From Syntrophomonadaceae bacterium (GTDB lineage Bacteria; Bacillota; Dethiobacteria; DTU022), in contig SKPH01000026.1 of the NCBI GenBank assembly GCA_007119615.1, positions 1-33,595 of the forward strand: a stretch of 33,595 nucleotides of DNA. Direction: 5' to 3'. Each line of letters opens with the position of its first letter. Position 1 is the stretch's first letter. A program made the translations under genes and the position numbers. A model generated the notes under the pieces. The model searched no databases, was not told the origin of the DNA, and saw nothing but the letters and a program-made list of their open reading frames with translations. This document shows positions 9,901-17,954 of the stretch, in pieces.

Positions 9901-10496
9901 TCTAGTTCATATATCAAATCCTGAACCCTGACCAGATTTTCCCTGGTCTCATCGAGACGTCTCCTGGCTTCTTTTTTTCGCAATTTATATTTAAAGATAC
10001 CGGCTGCCTCTTCGAATATTTCCCTGCGCTCTTCAGGGCGACTGTTGATAATCTCGTCAACCCGCCCCTGGCCAATTACCGAGTAGACGTCTTTGCCTAA
10101 ACCGGTATCCATGAACATTTCGGTAATATCTTTCAGGCGGCATGGTGATTTATTGATATAGTATTCACTATCACCGGTTCGAAAAAGACGCCTTGTTATG
10201 GTGATTTCATCATATTCGAGGTTGAGAAAATTGCGGGCATGGTCAAAGGTAAGCGATACTTCTGCAAAATTTAAAGGTTTTCGGCTTTCGCTGCCTGAAA
10301 AAATAATTTCTTCCATCCGCGTGCCACGCAAAGATTTTACGCTTTGCTCACCGAGGGCCCAACGAACTGCATCTACGATGTTGCTTTTTCCGCAACCATT
10401 TGGCCCGATAATTGCAGCAATACCGGGGCTTAAGCAGAGTTCAGATTTCTCTGCAAAAGATTTAAAGCCGAAAAGTTCCATTCTTTTTAAGTGCAC
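6936..10496 (-). CDS. smc: Chromosome segregation protein SMC
   Basis: 1186 aa; Walker A IIGPNGCGKSNIVDAVRWALGEQS, long coiled coils, hinge region (GIIGPVADLI...), C-terminal LLSAGEKVLAAIALVFAI...FYLLDEVESTLDDAN. Confidence 0.98.
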   Translation of the reverse strand: MHLKRMELFGFKSFAEKSELCLSPGIAAIIGPNGCGKSNIVDAVRWALGEQSVKSLRGTRMEEIIFSGSESRKPLNFAEVSLTFDHARNFLNLEYDEITITRRLFRTGDSEYYINKSPCRLKDITEMFMDTGLGKDVYSVIGQGRVDEIINSRPEERREIFEEAAGIFKYKLRKKEARRRLDETRENLVRVQDLIYELETQIEPLQGQAEVTRQYRALQERIETEEKKLLSFHLLKSREQLNKVNRQLQNVNDALAASAAQGGLKEKEIQDLKNRLQDEQNKKKEYELKISRVSRTLEQRESEHKLLLERESRFLEQLEQNSQRVKQLELLMEEYEAQKSKAELDRKDKNNELELLNKDLEKLRKDLAEHESSILASEVEKRREDIYRTGVRRETAASTVEELNRRLERLQAQKKAYQDEEAELKEKLDRVRAGSEKSEEQVKQIKEQLDTAINDLEKETGQEKKVRQKLEKAAAEDQKLKQDLHGINSRLNLLREQDSALSGYYRGVKEVMKGRSSLPGIIGPVADLISVDGQYIQAVESALGSSLQYLVAETEKAVQGAIKYLKSNNRGWATFLPLDILHRGADPLKRHHGWEDLPGVIGKASDLVKVDPVYRKVVDYLMDSILVCSSLEDASKAARFINYSCRVVTLEGEMINPGGIIRGGSLPKRNAGLPLGRRREIEDLQKEKELLLVDIGNIEKDLKEFRNSLTEAEAKVLETDLKRRKLEDQFNANQKAYEERRREIDTLETRLGTVKTAFDELETEESEHHQRLESLRQDIEDSGIEIENLENELAGVKEDYRQFLEERTSLEQKITASLVKISSYREQRDALVNRIGEIEANIKSPTAEIAEKSREYEKYNQELSGIRESQQRITAEVEDLNEEKARLIAALEKKSQQVNRIEADLIDLEEQGRRRQSQLSRQEKRERQLSVEQTRLETEINYQEMRFREMFRNLEPASLEEEFAPDESRITVENLKEDLEELGEVNLGAIEELKRLEDRINFLTEQKDDLQKGEASLNKVLAEIDQRMEFYFKTAFEKINDNFGQTFQELFEGGQAMLRMTDSHNMLESGIEIVAQPPGKKLQNITLLSAGEKVLAAIALVFAILRFKPAPFYLLDEVESTLDDANLSRFTKFLKQMAVEAQFILITHRKRTMEEAEVLYGVTMPEPGISRLISLKIESNIISREN

Positions 10497-10544
10497 GCGT
10501 AAAACTCCTAAGAATAATAGTATGAGGCACCACGCTGGACGATT

Positions 10545-11246
10545 TTAAGGTGTGAGTTTACACCAGGCTTCTTTCGCTGCTGCCTGCTCGGCTTCCTTTT
10601 TGCTGCGGCCCCAGCCACAGCCTACAGCCTCCCCGGTCAAAACAACTTCGGCTTCAAATTCTTTGTCGTGGTCGGGGCCACGGGAATGGATAATTCTGTA
10701 TGATGGCGTTACCGCATAGCGGGCCTGGGAAAATTCCTGCAGCAAAGTCTTATAATCACGGCGCAGTATGCCTTCCTGGAGCTCTTTCATAATCGGCATA
10801 TACAATTCGAGGACATACTGTCTGCACCGTTCCAGACCGAGATCGAGATACAAAGCTCCGATCAGAGCCTCCACGGTATCGGCCAATAAAGAAGGCCGGC
10901 TTGCTCCTCCGCCCATTAACTCTCCTTTGCCCAGGCGAAGATACTCGCTCAGGTTCAACTCAAAAGCCAAACGGGCCAGAGATGCTTCGCAAACCAGGTC
11001 TGCACGCAGCCTTGTCAACTTTCCTTCGGGGAAATAAGGGTACGCTGTATAAAGATATTCGCTGATGATTAGCTCAAGGACTGCATCGCCAAGGAATTCC
11101 AGGCGTTCATTGTTACTTCGACGCTGACCTCTTTCATGGGCAAATGAGCTGTGAGTTAAAGCCTGCTCATATAGATCGGGATGGCCGGCTTCCCAGCCGA
11201 CACTTTTAAGAAAAGTCATAAGTTTCTCAGGCCAGTTCATATGCAT
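10545..11246 (-). CDS. rnc: Ribonuclease III
   Basis: NNERLEFLGDAVLELIISEYLY, LLADTVEALIGALYLDLG, C-terminal dsRBD (GWGRSKKEAEQAAAKEAW). Confidence 0.97.
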   Translation of the reverse strand: MHMNWPEKLMTFLKSVGWEAGHPDLYEQALTHSSFAHERGQRRSNNERLEFLGDAVLELIISEYLYTAYPYFPEGKLTRLRADLVCEASLARLAFELNLSEYLRLGKGELMGGGASRPSLLADTVEALIGALYLDLGLERCRQYVLELYMPIMKELQEGILRRDYKTLLQEFSQARYAVTPSYRIIHSRGPDHDKEFEAEVVLTGEAVGCGWGRSKKEAEQAAAKEAWCKLTP

Positions 11247-11261
11247 CCCTCATTACATGAT

Positions 11262-12500
11262 TTAGGTAACGTATTTTTTGGCTACAAGGGTAGCATTCGT
11301 TCCTCCGAAACCGAAAGAATTCGATAAAGCCAGATCTACTTTGCTCTCCCGGGCCCGGTTTGGAACATAATCAAGATCGCATTCCGGATCGGGGTTTTCG
11401 TAATTAATCGTGGGATGAATCACCTGGTGTTGCATAATCAGCAGGGTTGCAATCAATTCAACTGCGCCCGCAGCCCCTAATAGATGCCCGGTCATCGATT
11501 TCGTTGAACTTACGGCAAGCTTGTAGGCATGTTCGCCAAACAGTTGCTTGATGGCCATTGTTTCAATTTTATCATTAAATTCAGTAGATGTTCCGTGAGC
11601 ATTGATGTAGTCTATCTCTTCCGGCCTCTTAGAAGCGCTGTTTAAAGCCCGCCTCATACTCAAAAATGCTCCTCGCCCTTCCGGGTCGGGAGCAGTCATA
11701 TGGTAGGCATCACCGGACATCCCATAGCCAATAATTTCACCATAAATAGCGGCGCCCCTGGCCAGGGCATGATCAAGAGTCTCAAGAATGACAATACCGG
11801 AGCCTTCCCCCATCACGAATCCATCACGTTCCAGGTCAAAAGGCCGGGATGCTCTTTCAGGTTCATCGTTTCGTGTAGACAGTGCCCGGGCTGCGGAAAA
11901 CCCGGAAAAAGCGAGGTCGCTGATCGTTGCTTCAGCGCCACCGGCGATCATTATTTCAGCATCGCCCCGCCCGATGATATGCCAGGCATCACCTACTGCA
12001 TGAGTCGATGTGGCGCAGGCTGTAACTACTGTTGAGTTCGGACCACGTAGTCCTAAAAGAATAGATATATAGCCTGAAGCCATGTTGGCGATCAGCGCGG
12101 GCACTAAAAACGGGCTCACCCTTCGCGGGCCTTTTTCAGCCAGAACCTTGAGCTGCTGCTCTATAGTCTGGATACCACCGATACCGGATCCAACCAGGAC
12201 TCCGACATCTTCTTTATCCAGTTCAATTTTGTCCAGGCCGGAATCACGCCAGGCCTCCAGGGCGGCAGCAATACCAAGCTGGGTAAAACGGTCAACTCGC
12301 TTCGCTTCCTTCTTATCCATGTAGGGGGAAATATCGAAGTCTTTTATCTCCCCTGCGATACGGCAGGGGTACCGGCTAACATCGAAACTTTCCACCGCAG
12401 AAATACCGCTTTTTCCGTCTACAAGATTATTCCAGAATTCAACCTTATCAAAACCTAATGGGGATACGATTCCAACCCCGGTGATTACAACTCTGCGCAC
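11262..12500 (-). CDS. fabF: Beta-ketoacyl-ACP synthase II
   Basis: [29 protein letters not shown] (catalytic Cys), [42 protein letters not shown]. Confidence 0.97.
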   Translation of the reverse strand: MRRVVITGVGIVSPLGFDKVEFWNNLVDGKSGISAVESFDVSRYPCRIAGEIKDFDISPYMDKKEAKRVDRFTQLGIAAALEAWRDSGLDKIELDKEDVGVLVGSGIGGIQTIEQQLKVLAEKGPRRVSPFLVPALIANMASGYISILLGLRGPNSTVVTACATSTHAVGDAWHIIGRGDAEIMIAGGAEATISDLAFSGFSAARALSTRNDEPERASRPFDLERDGFVMGEGSGIVILETLDHALARGAAIYGEIIGYGMSGDAYHMTAPDPEGRGAFLSMRRALNSASKRPEEIDYINAHGTSTEFNDKIETMAIKQLFGEHAYKLAVSSTKSMTGHLLGAAGAVELIATLLIMQHQVIHPTINYENPDPECDLDYVPNRARESKVDLALSNSFGFGGTNATLVAKKYVT

Positions 12501-12520
12501 ATTTTCACCCCAAGGATTTA

Positions 12521-12748
12521 CTATACTTTGGATTCTATATACTTTACAACATCGCCAACGCTCTTAATGTTTTCAATTTCCTGGTCGGAAATCTCCAGGT
12601 CGAATTCTTCCTCCAGGGCCATTACCAGTTCTACGATATCCAACGAATCAGCATCAATATCTTCAAATGTTGTTTCCGCCGTAAGCTTGTCGACAGCTAC
12701 TTCAAGCTGATCGGCAATAATATCTTTGACCTTTGTTTCAACGCTCAC
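12521..12748 (-). CDS. acpP: Acyl carrier protein
   Basis: [15 protein letters not shown]...[24 protein letters not shown] with DSLD phosphopantetheine site; GTG start at 12748 after GGGAGGAGGTGAATCC. Confidence 0.96.
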   Translation of the reverse strand: MSVETKVKDIIADQLEVAVDKLTAETTFEDIDADSLDIVELVMALEEEFDLEISDQEIENIKSVGDVVKYIESKV

Positions 12749-12804
12749 GGATTCACCTCCTCCCAAAAGTAGCTATTATAGTCTATCACGAGAGTGACAA
12801 GTTG

Positions 12805-13548
12805 TCACATTGACAGGTTGCCGTCGACTGCAATAACCTGGCCGGTGACATACCCTGCAGATGATGCCAGAAACAAGATTACTTCGGCGACATCTTCCGG
12901 CTGCCCAAAACGGTTGAGGGCAATGCGGGAAATAACTTCTTCCCTGACTTGCTCAGATAGTGCATCAGTCATTTCTGTTTCAATAAAGCCCGGTGCAACA
13001 GCATTCACGGTTATCTGGCGTGAGCCGAGTTCTTTGGCCATGGTCCGGGTAAAGGCGATTACACCGCCTTTCGCTGCTGCATAGTTGGCCTGGCCGCTGT
13101 TGCCGTGTATACCGGCTACCGAAGCAATATTAATAATCCGCCCGCCGCTCTTTTGTTTCAGCAAAGGCCTCAATACTGCCCGGCAGCAGTTATAAACGCC
13201 GGTAAGGTTGGTATCTATGACTTCCTGCCATTCGTCGGGTTTCATCCTTGCCAGCAAGTTATCCCGGGTTATGCCCGCATTATTAATTAGTATATCAATA
13301 CTTTTAAAATGATCAATAGAACATTTCACCATTGTCTCGCACTGACTATAGTCGGAAACATCGGCCAGGAAGGTTATAGCCGAGCCACCGGAGTCTTCAA
13401 TGCTTTTCTTAACCTCTTCCGCGGCAGCCTGATTACGGTTGTAGTTAACAACGACTGAAGCGCCTGAACGGGCTAATAAAATTGCCGTGGCCCGTCCTAT
13501 GCCCCTCGAAGCGCCGGTTACAATAGCTGTTTTGCCTGTTAAATCCAC
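12805..13548 (-). CDS. fabG: 3-oxoacyl-ACP reductase (SDR family)
   Basis: TAIVTGASRGIGRATA, NNAGITRDNLLARM, YAAAKGGV, PGFIETEMTD. Confidence 0.96.
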   Translation of the reverse strand: MDLTGKTAIVTGASRGIGRATAILLARSGASVVVNYNRNQAAAEEVKKSIEDSGGSAITFLADVSDYSQCETMVKCSIDHFKSIDILINNAGITRDNLLARMKPDEWQEVIDTNLTGVYNCCRAVLRPLLKQKSGGRIINIASVAGIHGNSGQANYAAAKGGVIAFTRTMAKELGSRQITVNAVAPGFIETEMTDALSEQVREEVISRIALNRFGQPEDVAEVILFLASSAGYVTGQVIAVDGNLSM

Positions 13549-13551
13549 TGA

Positions 13552-14490
13552 TCACACCTCATTACATTTAAGTTCAAGCAGATTATCGATATCGCCTGCT
13601 TCTTCGACCGAAAAAGTTTTCAGCTCGGGAGCGATACGTTTCATCAATCTGCTGAGTGAGTTTCCCGGTCCAAGGCTGATAAATGAATCAATCCCGGCTG
13701 CAATCAGAGTTCGGATCGACTGCTCCCAGAGGATCGGACTGCTAACCTGACTCACCAGATTAGCTTTTATCTGTGAAGGATCTTCGGCAAATTGTGCGGA
13801 GATATTGAAAACAACCGGGATCTGAGGTTTTTCGACGGTAATTTTATCCAACTCCCGGGCCAGCCTTTCCTCAACCGGCTGCAACAAAGCACAGTGAAAA
13901 GGCGCACTTACCTTTAATTCTGTTACTTTTTTTGCGCCGGCTTCCCTGGCCAGCCGGACTGCATATTGAATAGCGGCAGTAGATCCGGATATTACAATCT
14001 GCCCCGGACAATTATAATTTGCCGGCGATACCAGGCCTTCAGCTGCAGCATCGAGACATACTTTCTCTACAATTCCATGTGAAAGGCCCATAATGGCGGC
14101 CATGGAACCTTCACCTGCTGCAACCGCTTCCTGCATAAATATTCCGCGCTTTTGAACCAGGGGTAACGACTGCCGGAAACTCAACGCTCCTGAAGCTATC
14201 AGGGCACTATATTCGCCAAGGCTAAGTCCTGCAAAACCCGATATTTTGAGGCCCAGGGTTTCGAGAACGTTGTAAATGGCAATACTTACAGCCAGGATTG
14301 CCGGCTGGGTATATTCAGTCATCTGCAGTTTGCTCTCAGGGCCGGAGAATATCAAATCGATGAATTCGGAACCCATCGTTTGTGCCGTCTGATCAAATAC
14401 AGTCCGGGCTTCCGGGAAACGATCATAGAAGTCTTTACCCATTCCTGCATATTGAGCACCCTGCCCGGGAAAAAGAATTGCTGTTTTCAC
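13552..14490 (-). CDS. fabD: Malonyl-CoA:ACP transacylase
   Basis: AILFPGQGAQYAGMGKDFYD, GLSLGEYSALIASG (GxSxG), SAPFHC active-site His. Confidence 0.97.
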   Translation of the reverse strand: MKTAILFPGQGAQYAGMGKDFYDRFPEARTVFDQTAQTMGSEFIDLIFSGPESKLQMTEYTQPAILAVSIAIYNVLETLGLKISGFAGLSLGEYSALIASGALSFRQSLPLVQKRGIFMQEAVAAGEGSMAAIMGLSHGIVEKVCLDAAAEGLVSPANYNCPGQIVISGSTAAIQYAVRLAREAGAKKVTELKVSAPFHCALLQPVEERLARELDKITVEKPQIPVVFNISAQFAEDPSQIKANLVSQVSSPILWEQSIRTLIAAGIDSFISLGPGNSLSRLMKRIAPELKTFSVEEAGDIDNLLELKCNEV

Positions 14491-14509
14491 TGTTATCGAT
14501 TCTCCTCGA

Positions 14510-15499
14510 TTACCATTTCACTAAAAGCCCGCCCCAGGTCAGGCCGGCTCCAAATGCGACCATTGCAACTAAATCGCCCTCTTTCAGCCGTCCGGCAACC
14601 AACTCTTCATGCATGGCAATTGGAATTGTCGCCGACGACATGTTGCCGAAACGGTGAATGTTTACGGGAACTTTTTCGGTTGGCAGCTTCAGACGCTTGC
14701 GAATATGTTCAATTATTCTTAAGTTTGCCTGGTGCAGAAATAGGCGGTCGAGATCTTCCGGTTTAAGGTTTTCGCGTTCCAGCATATCCAGAAGGGTTTC
14801 TTCGACCACCCTCACGGCGAATTTAAATATTTCATTGCCGCTCATTTTGAGGTAATGCAATCTTTTTTGCAAGGTTTCCGTACAGGCAGGCATGGCACTG
14901 CCTCCGGCGGGCTGGATTAAAAGATCAGCGCCCCTTCCGTCCGCTTTCAAAGAGAAGTTAATGAATCCTCTCTCTTCTTCCGTAGCCTCAAGCACAACAG
15001 CTCCCGCACCATCTCCGAACAGGACACAAGTGCTGCGATCTTCCCAGTCAGTAATGCGGGTCAGGACTTCAACTCCGACAACGAGAATCTTTTTATAAGT
15101 ACCACTATGAATAAACTGATGGCCGACCGTAAGGGCGTAAATGAAACCGGTGCACCCGGCAGCAAGATCCAACGCAGCTGCCTGATATGCTTCAAGTCTT
15201 GCCTGAAGCAGGCATGATGTTGATGGGGTGGGGTAGTCCGGGGTTACGGTAGCTACGATAATTAAATCAAGCTCGGATGGATCAAGCGAAGCTCTTTCGA
15301 GAGCTTCACGAGCAGCCCCTTCTGTCAGATCCACACCTGACAACCCATCTTCCAGTTTTCTTCTTTCCTGTATCCCGGTCCTGGAAACAATCCAGTCATC
15401 GCTGGTCTCAACCATTTTTTCAAGATCAAGGTTCGTAATAACCTGTTCGGGTACAGCAGCTCCAGTTCCGGTTATGATTGAATTGACACCCTTATTCAC
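14510..15499 (-). CDS. fabH: Beta-ketoacyl-ACP synthase III
   Basis: TSDDWIVSRTGIQER, DLAAGCTGFIYAL (Cys), FLHQANLRI (His), RFGNMSSATIP (Asn). Confidence 0.97.
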   Translation of the reverse strand: MNKGVNSIITGTGAAVPEQVITNLDLEKMVETSDDWIVSRTGIQERRKLEDGLSGVDLTEGAAREALERASLDPSELDLIIVATVTPDYPTPSTSCLLQARLEAYQAAALDLAAGCTGFIYALTVGHQFIHSGTYKKILVVGVEVLTRITDWEDRSTCVLFGDGAGAVVLEATEEERGFINFSLKADGRGADLLIQPAGGSAMPACTETLQKRLHYLKMSGNEIFKFAVRVVEETLLDMLERENLKPEDLDRLFLHQANLRIIEHIRKRLKLPTEKVPVNIHRFGNMSSATIPIAMHEELVAGRLKEGDLVAMVAFGAGLTWGGLLVKW

Positions 15500-16526
15500 G
15501 TCCGGGTACCTCCCCTATCTCCTCATTCAGTATATCCATTGCCACCTGAAGTTTACTGATCACATTTTTCTTCACAAAAGGATAAGCCTGTTTAAGTAAA
15601 GCCTGTTCAATCGATCTGGCTTTAGATGAGCCGTGACATTTGACACAAAGTCCGTTAATCCCAAGCAGCGGAGCCCCCCCGTATCCTGAGGCGTCTACCT
15701 TATCACGTAAACCCAGAAAAACAGGTTTAAGCAGCTGTGCACCAATTTTATAACTGAGCTTATTCGGTATTTCCTGCCGGAAATAACTGAGGATTGCTCT
15801 TGACAGGCCTTCAGAAGTTTTTAGGAATATATTCCCAATAAAGCCGTCGCAAACCACAACTTCCGCAGCGTTAAAAAATACTTCTGTCCCCTCCACATTC
15901 CCACAAAAACCGGGCATATGATCTTCAAACAGACTGTAGGCTTTTTTAACCTGAATGTTTCCTTTGTTTGATTCTTCACCGATATTAAGGAGGGCTACCC
16001 GGGGTTCAGGATAGCCCAATATTTGTTGAGCGTATATACGCCCCATATGGGCGTATTGCAAAAGCTGTTCCGGCCGTGCATCCATATTGGCCCCGACATC
16101 GAGGAATAATACCGGTTCTCCGCTGAAACTGGGCATCGGGGTTAGCAGCGCCGGACGGCTGATTCCGCTGAGCCGCCCCAGGAACAGAAGTCCGCCGGCC
16201 ATGAGCGCTCCCGTATTACCGGCGCTGAGGGCTGCATCTGCTTCACCGGATCGAACCATCTGGAGAGCTTTGATCATCGAAGATTCCTTTTTATTTCTAA
16301 TCGACAACCCGGGATCATCGCTACAATGGATAACTTCCCCGGCATGGTGTATTTCTACCCGATCTTTCGGATATTCCAGACTTTCCAGAGATTTTCGGAC
16401 GTCGCCCTCGCGTCCGACCAATGTTAAATGCAGGTCGTCTAAAGAGGAGAGCGCGGATATAGCACCGTTGACTATTTCATCGGGAGCGTAATCTCCCCCC
16501 ATTGCATCAACCGCCACTCGCACCAA
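15492..16526 (-). CDS. plsX: Phosphate acyltransferase PlsX
   Basis: VRVAVDAMGGDYAPDEIVNGA, SAGNTGALMAGGLL, GANMDARPEQLLQYA, VCDGFIGNIFLK. Track ORF begins at 16535; TTG at 16526 has AGAGGAA upstream. Stop overlaps the fabH start. Confidence 0.96.
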   Translation of the reverse strand: MVRVAVDAMGGDYAPDEIVNGAISALSSLDDLHLTLVGREGDVRKSLESLEYPKDRVEIHHAGEVIHCSDDPGLSIRNKKESSMIKALQMVRSGEADAALSAGNTGALMAGGLLFLGRLSGISRPALLTPMPSFSGEPVLFLDVGANMDARPEQLLQYAHMGRIYAQQILGYPEPRVALLNIGEESNKGNIQVKKAYSLFEDHMPGFCGNVEGTEVFFNAAEVVVCDGFIGNIFLKTSEGLSRAILSYFRQEIPNKLSYKIGAQLLKPVFLGLRDKVDASGYGGAPLLGINGLCVKCHGSSKARSIEQALLKQAYPFVKKNVISKLQVAMDILNEEIGEVPGRE

Positions 16527-16561
16527 ACAGATCACTTCCTCTGTACAAATTCAGTAAAAGA

Positions 16562-16603
16562 TACAGTACGCCCCTTATCGCTAAGCAATAGGGGCGTACT
16601 GTA
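16562..16603 (-). other. Long perfect hairpin in the rpmF-plsX intergenic region (possible attenuator or RNA processing site)
   Basis: 14-bp perfect arms TACAGTACGCCCCT (16562-16575) / AGGGGCGTACTGTA (16590-16603); reverse-strand loop ATTGCTTAGCGATA can extend pairing by about 4 bp; followed leftward by TCTTTTACTG, a weak U-tract. Confidence 0.7.
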
Positions 16604-16613
16604 AAAAGCCTGT

Positions 16614-16790
16614 TTATTTCACTTTAACAGCTTCCCGATCTTTATAATATCCGCAACCCAGGCAAACCCTATGGCCGGGCTTTAATTCGTGACATTGCGG
16701 GCAGGGAACCAAACGGGGAACTGTAAGCTTATTCTGAGCTCTTCTCATATTCCGCTTTGACTTTGATGTCCTTCTCTTGGGAACAGCCAT
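16614..16790 (-). CDS. rpmF: 50S ribosomal protein L32 (four-Cys zinc-ribbon form)
   Basis: Manual reverse-strand translation: MAVPKRRTSKSKRNMRRAQNKLTVPRLVPCPQCHELKPGHRVCLGCGYYKDREAVKVK (58 aa). Missing from the ORF track, presumably because of its length cutoff. Confidence 0.97.
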   Translation of the reverse strand: MAVPKRRTSKSKRNMRRAQNKLTVPRLVPCPQCHELKPGHRVCLGCGYYKDREAVKVK

Positions 16791-16805
16791 TCTAACGCCT
16801 CCTTA

Positions 16806-17342
16806 TTATACTTGTCGACCGGATTTCAGTTCTTTCAATTTTAGAAGTCTAATATCGATCTGGCTGTCGTCTGGGTCGCATCGGCAGAATGACTTGTTTA
16901 AATCAATTCCACACCCGGCGCAAATGCCCTTGCAGCCTGCCTTACAAAGCGGACTATAATCCTGGGCCAGGATAACTAACTGACGGATATATTCATCGAG
17001 ATAAAGATAGTCTCCCGAAACTGTCAGCATATTGGCAACCTCATCAGCCAACATATCGGGGGAATCATCTGCTGAAGCATTAGCAACCGCTGTAAAAGCT
17101 TCAGCAAAATCGGTTTTGAAATTATGGGTAAAAGCCTCCAGGCATCTTGAACACACAGATTCAACCGAAGCCTCAAGACTACCTCTAATCATAACTTTAT
17201 CCCCGCTGCAGGAGACACTGATCATCAGATTGAGGTTTCCGTCTTCTGAAAAATCATCGAAGCAGTCAGAAAGCTCTTCTGCAAATCGGAAATCGACCGC
17301 TTCACCATCTTTTAATTTAATTTCAGGCAGGTATATGTGCAT
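16806..17342 (-). CDS. DUF177 / YceD family protein
   Basis: MHIYLPEIKLKDGEAVDFRF..., SCSGDKVMIRGSLEASVESVCSRCLEAF, CKAGCKGICAGCGIDLNKSFC; immediately upstream of rpmF as is typical. Start at 17342 because a consensus promoter occupies the upstream part of the 200-aa track ORF. Confidence 0.9.
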   Translation of the reverse strand: MHIYLPEIKLKDGEAVDFRFAEELSDCFDDFSEDGNLNLMISVSCSGDKVMIRGSLEASVESVCSRCLEAFTHNFKTDFAEAFTAVANASADDSPDMLADEVANMLTVSGDYLYLDEYIRQLVILAQDYSPLCKAGCKGICAGCGIDLNKSFCRCDPDDSQIDIRLLKLKELKSGRQV

Positions 17343-17369
17343 GATCCACACCCCAAAAAAACTAAGGTA

Positions 17370-17398
17370 ATTATATAGACCTTTAAAATCTTTGTCAA
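17370..17398 (-). promoter_or_regulatory. Consensus SigA promoter of the DUF177-rpmF-plsX-fab gene run
   Basis: Reverse strand TTGACA (17393-17398), 17-nt spacer AAGATTTTAAAGGTCTA, TATAAT (17370-17375): both hexamers and the spacer match consensus. Confidence 0.88.
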
Positions 17399-17451
17399 CA
17401 TGATTCATGCAATAATCTGTTGGTGGGAATATCAGGAAGGTAAAACCAGCT

Positions 17452-17871
17452 TTAGTAGGTTACACCGTCGAGGTTTTCGCCTATATCGCCTGATGCTGTT
17501 TCAGAAAATGCAATCATTATCTTGTTCGGCAAACAGACAATGCTCTGATACGAATACTCAATCCAGCCCGTATGGGAGCAAATTTTCTTCGGGCAGAGAT
17601 GATCATCCATCTCAAGCATTCTGATTCGCCTGTCATCTATTTCTATAAATGCCTTGTGTTGATCATTATCGCCAAAGGTGAAAGAGTAGCTGAATTGATC
17701 ACCAGGGGTAAGTGACAATTCAGCCACCGGCTGGTTCTCGACATAAATTGTCGCATATTTGTGATCGGCGGCGCTGACATTCTGAATGTTAAACCAGAAG
17801 CCGGTCACTCCCAGAACCACTATGGTTCCGACAATAATATAATCAGTAAACTTTACTTTAAGATTCGTCAT
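17452..17871 (-). CDS. NusG domain II-containing membrane-anchored protein
   Basis: N-terminal TM helix (YIIVGTIVVLGVTGFWF) then YATIYVENQPVAELSL...EIDDRRIRMLEMDDHLCPKKICSHTGWI...QSIVCLPNKIMI, the pattern of NusG_II family proteins. Confidence 0.8.
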   Translation of the reverse strand: MTNLKVKFTDYIIVGTIVVLGVTGFWFNIQNVSAADHKYATIYVENQPVAELSLTPGDQFSYSFTFGDNDQHKAFIEIDDRRIRMLEMDDHLCPKKICSHTGWIEYSYQSIVCLPNKIMIAFSETASGDIGENLDGVTY

Positions 17872-17926
17872 TTTTTCACCCGAAATACGCTGATTCAGTT
17901 CTTATATCCACTATAACACTATTATT

Positions 17927-17954
17927 ATTATAACATAAGTATCAATAGTATCAA
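17927..17954 (-). promoter_or_regulatory. Putative SigA promoter of the NusG_II gene
   Basis: Reverse strand TTGATA (17949-17954), 16-nt spacer, TATAAT (17927-17932) with extended TG; overlaps the stop codon of the upstream CoA ligase gene and contains the 9-bp tandem TTGATACTA/TTGATACTT. Confidence 0.6.

Noticed and set aside
17355-17400. Possible FapR box near the DUF177-plsX promoter
   Set aside because: ATTACCTTAG only loosely resembles the TTAGTACCTANTACTAA-type consensus, with no inverted partner.
17343-17408. N-terminal extension of the DUF177 ORF (MNHVDKDFKGLYNYLSFFGVWI)
   Set aside because: This stretch contains a perfect SigA promoter; the true start is the ATG at 17342.
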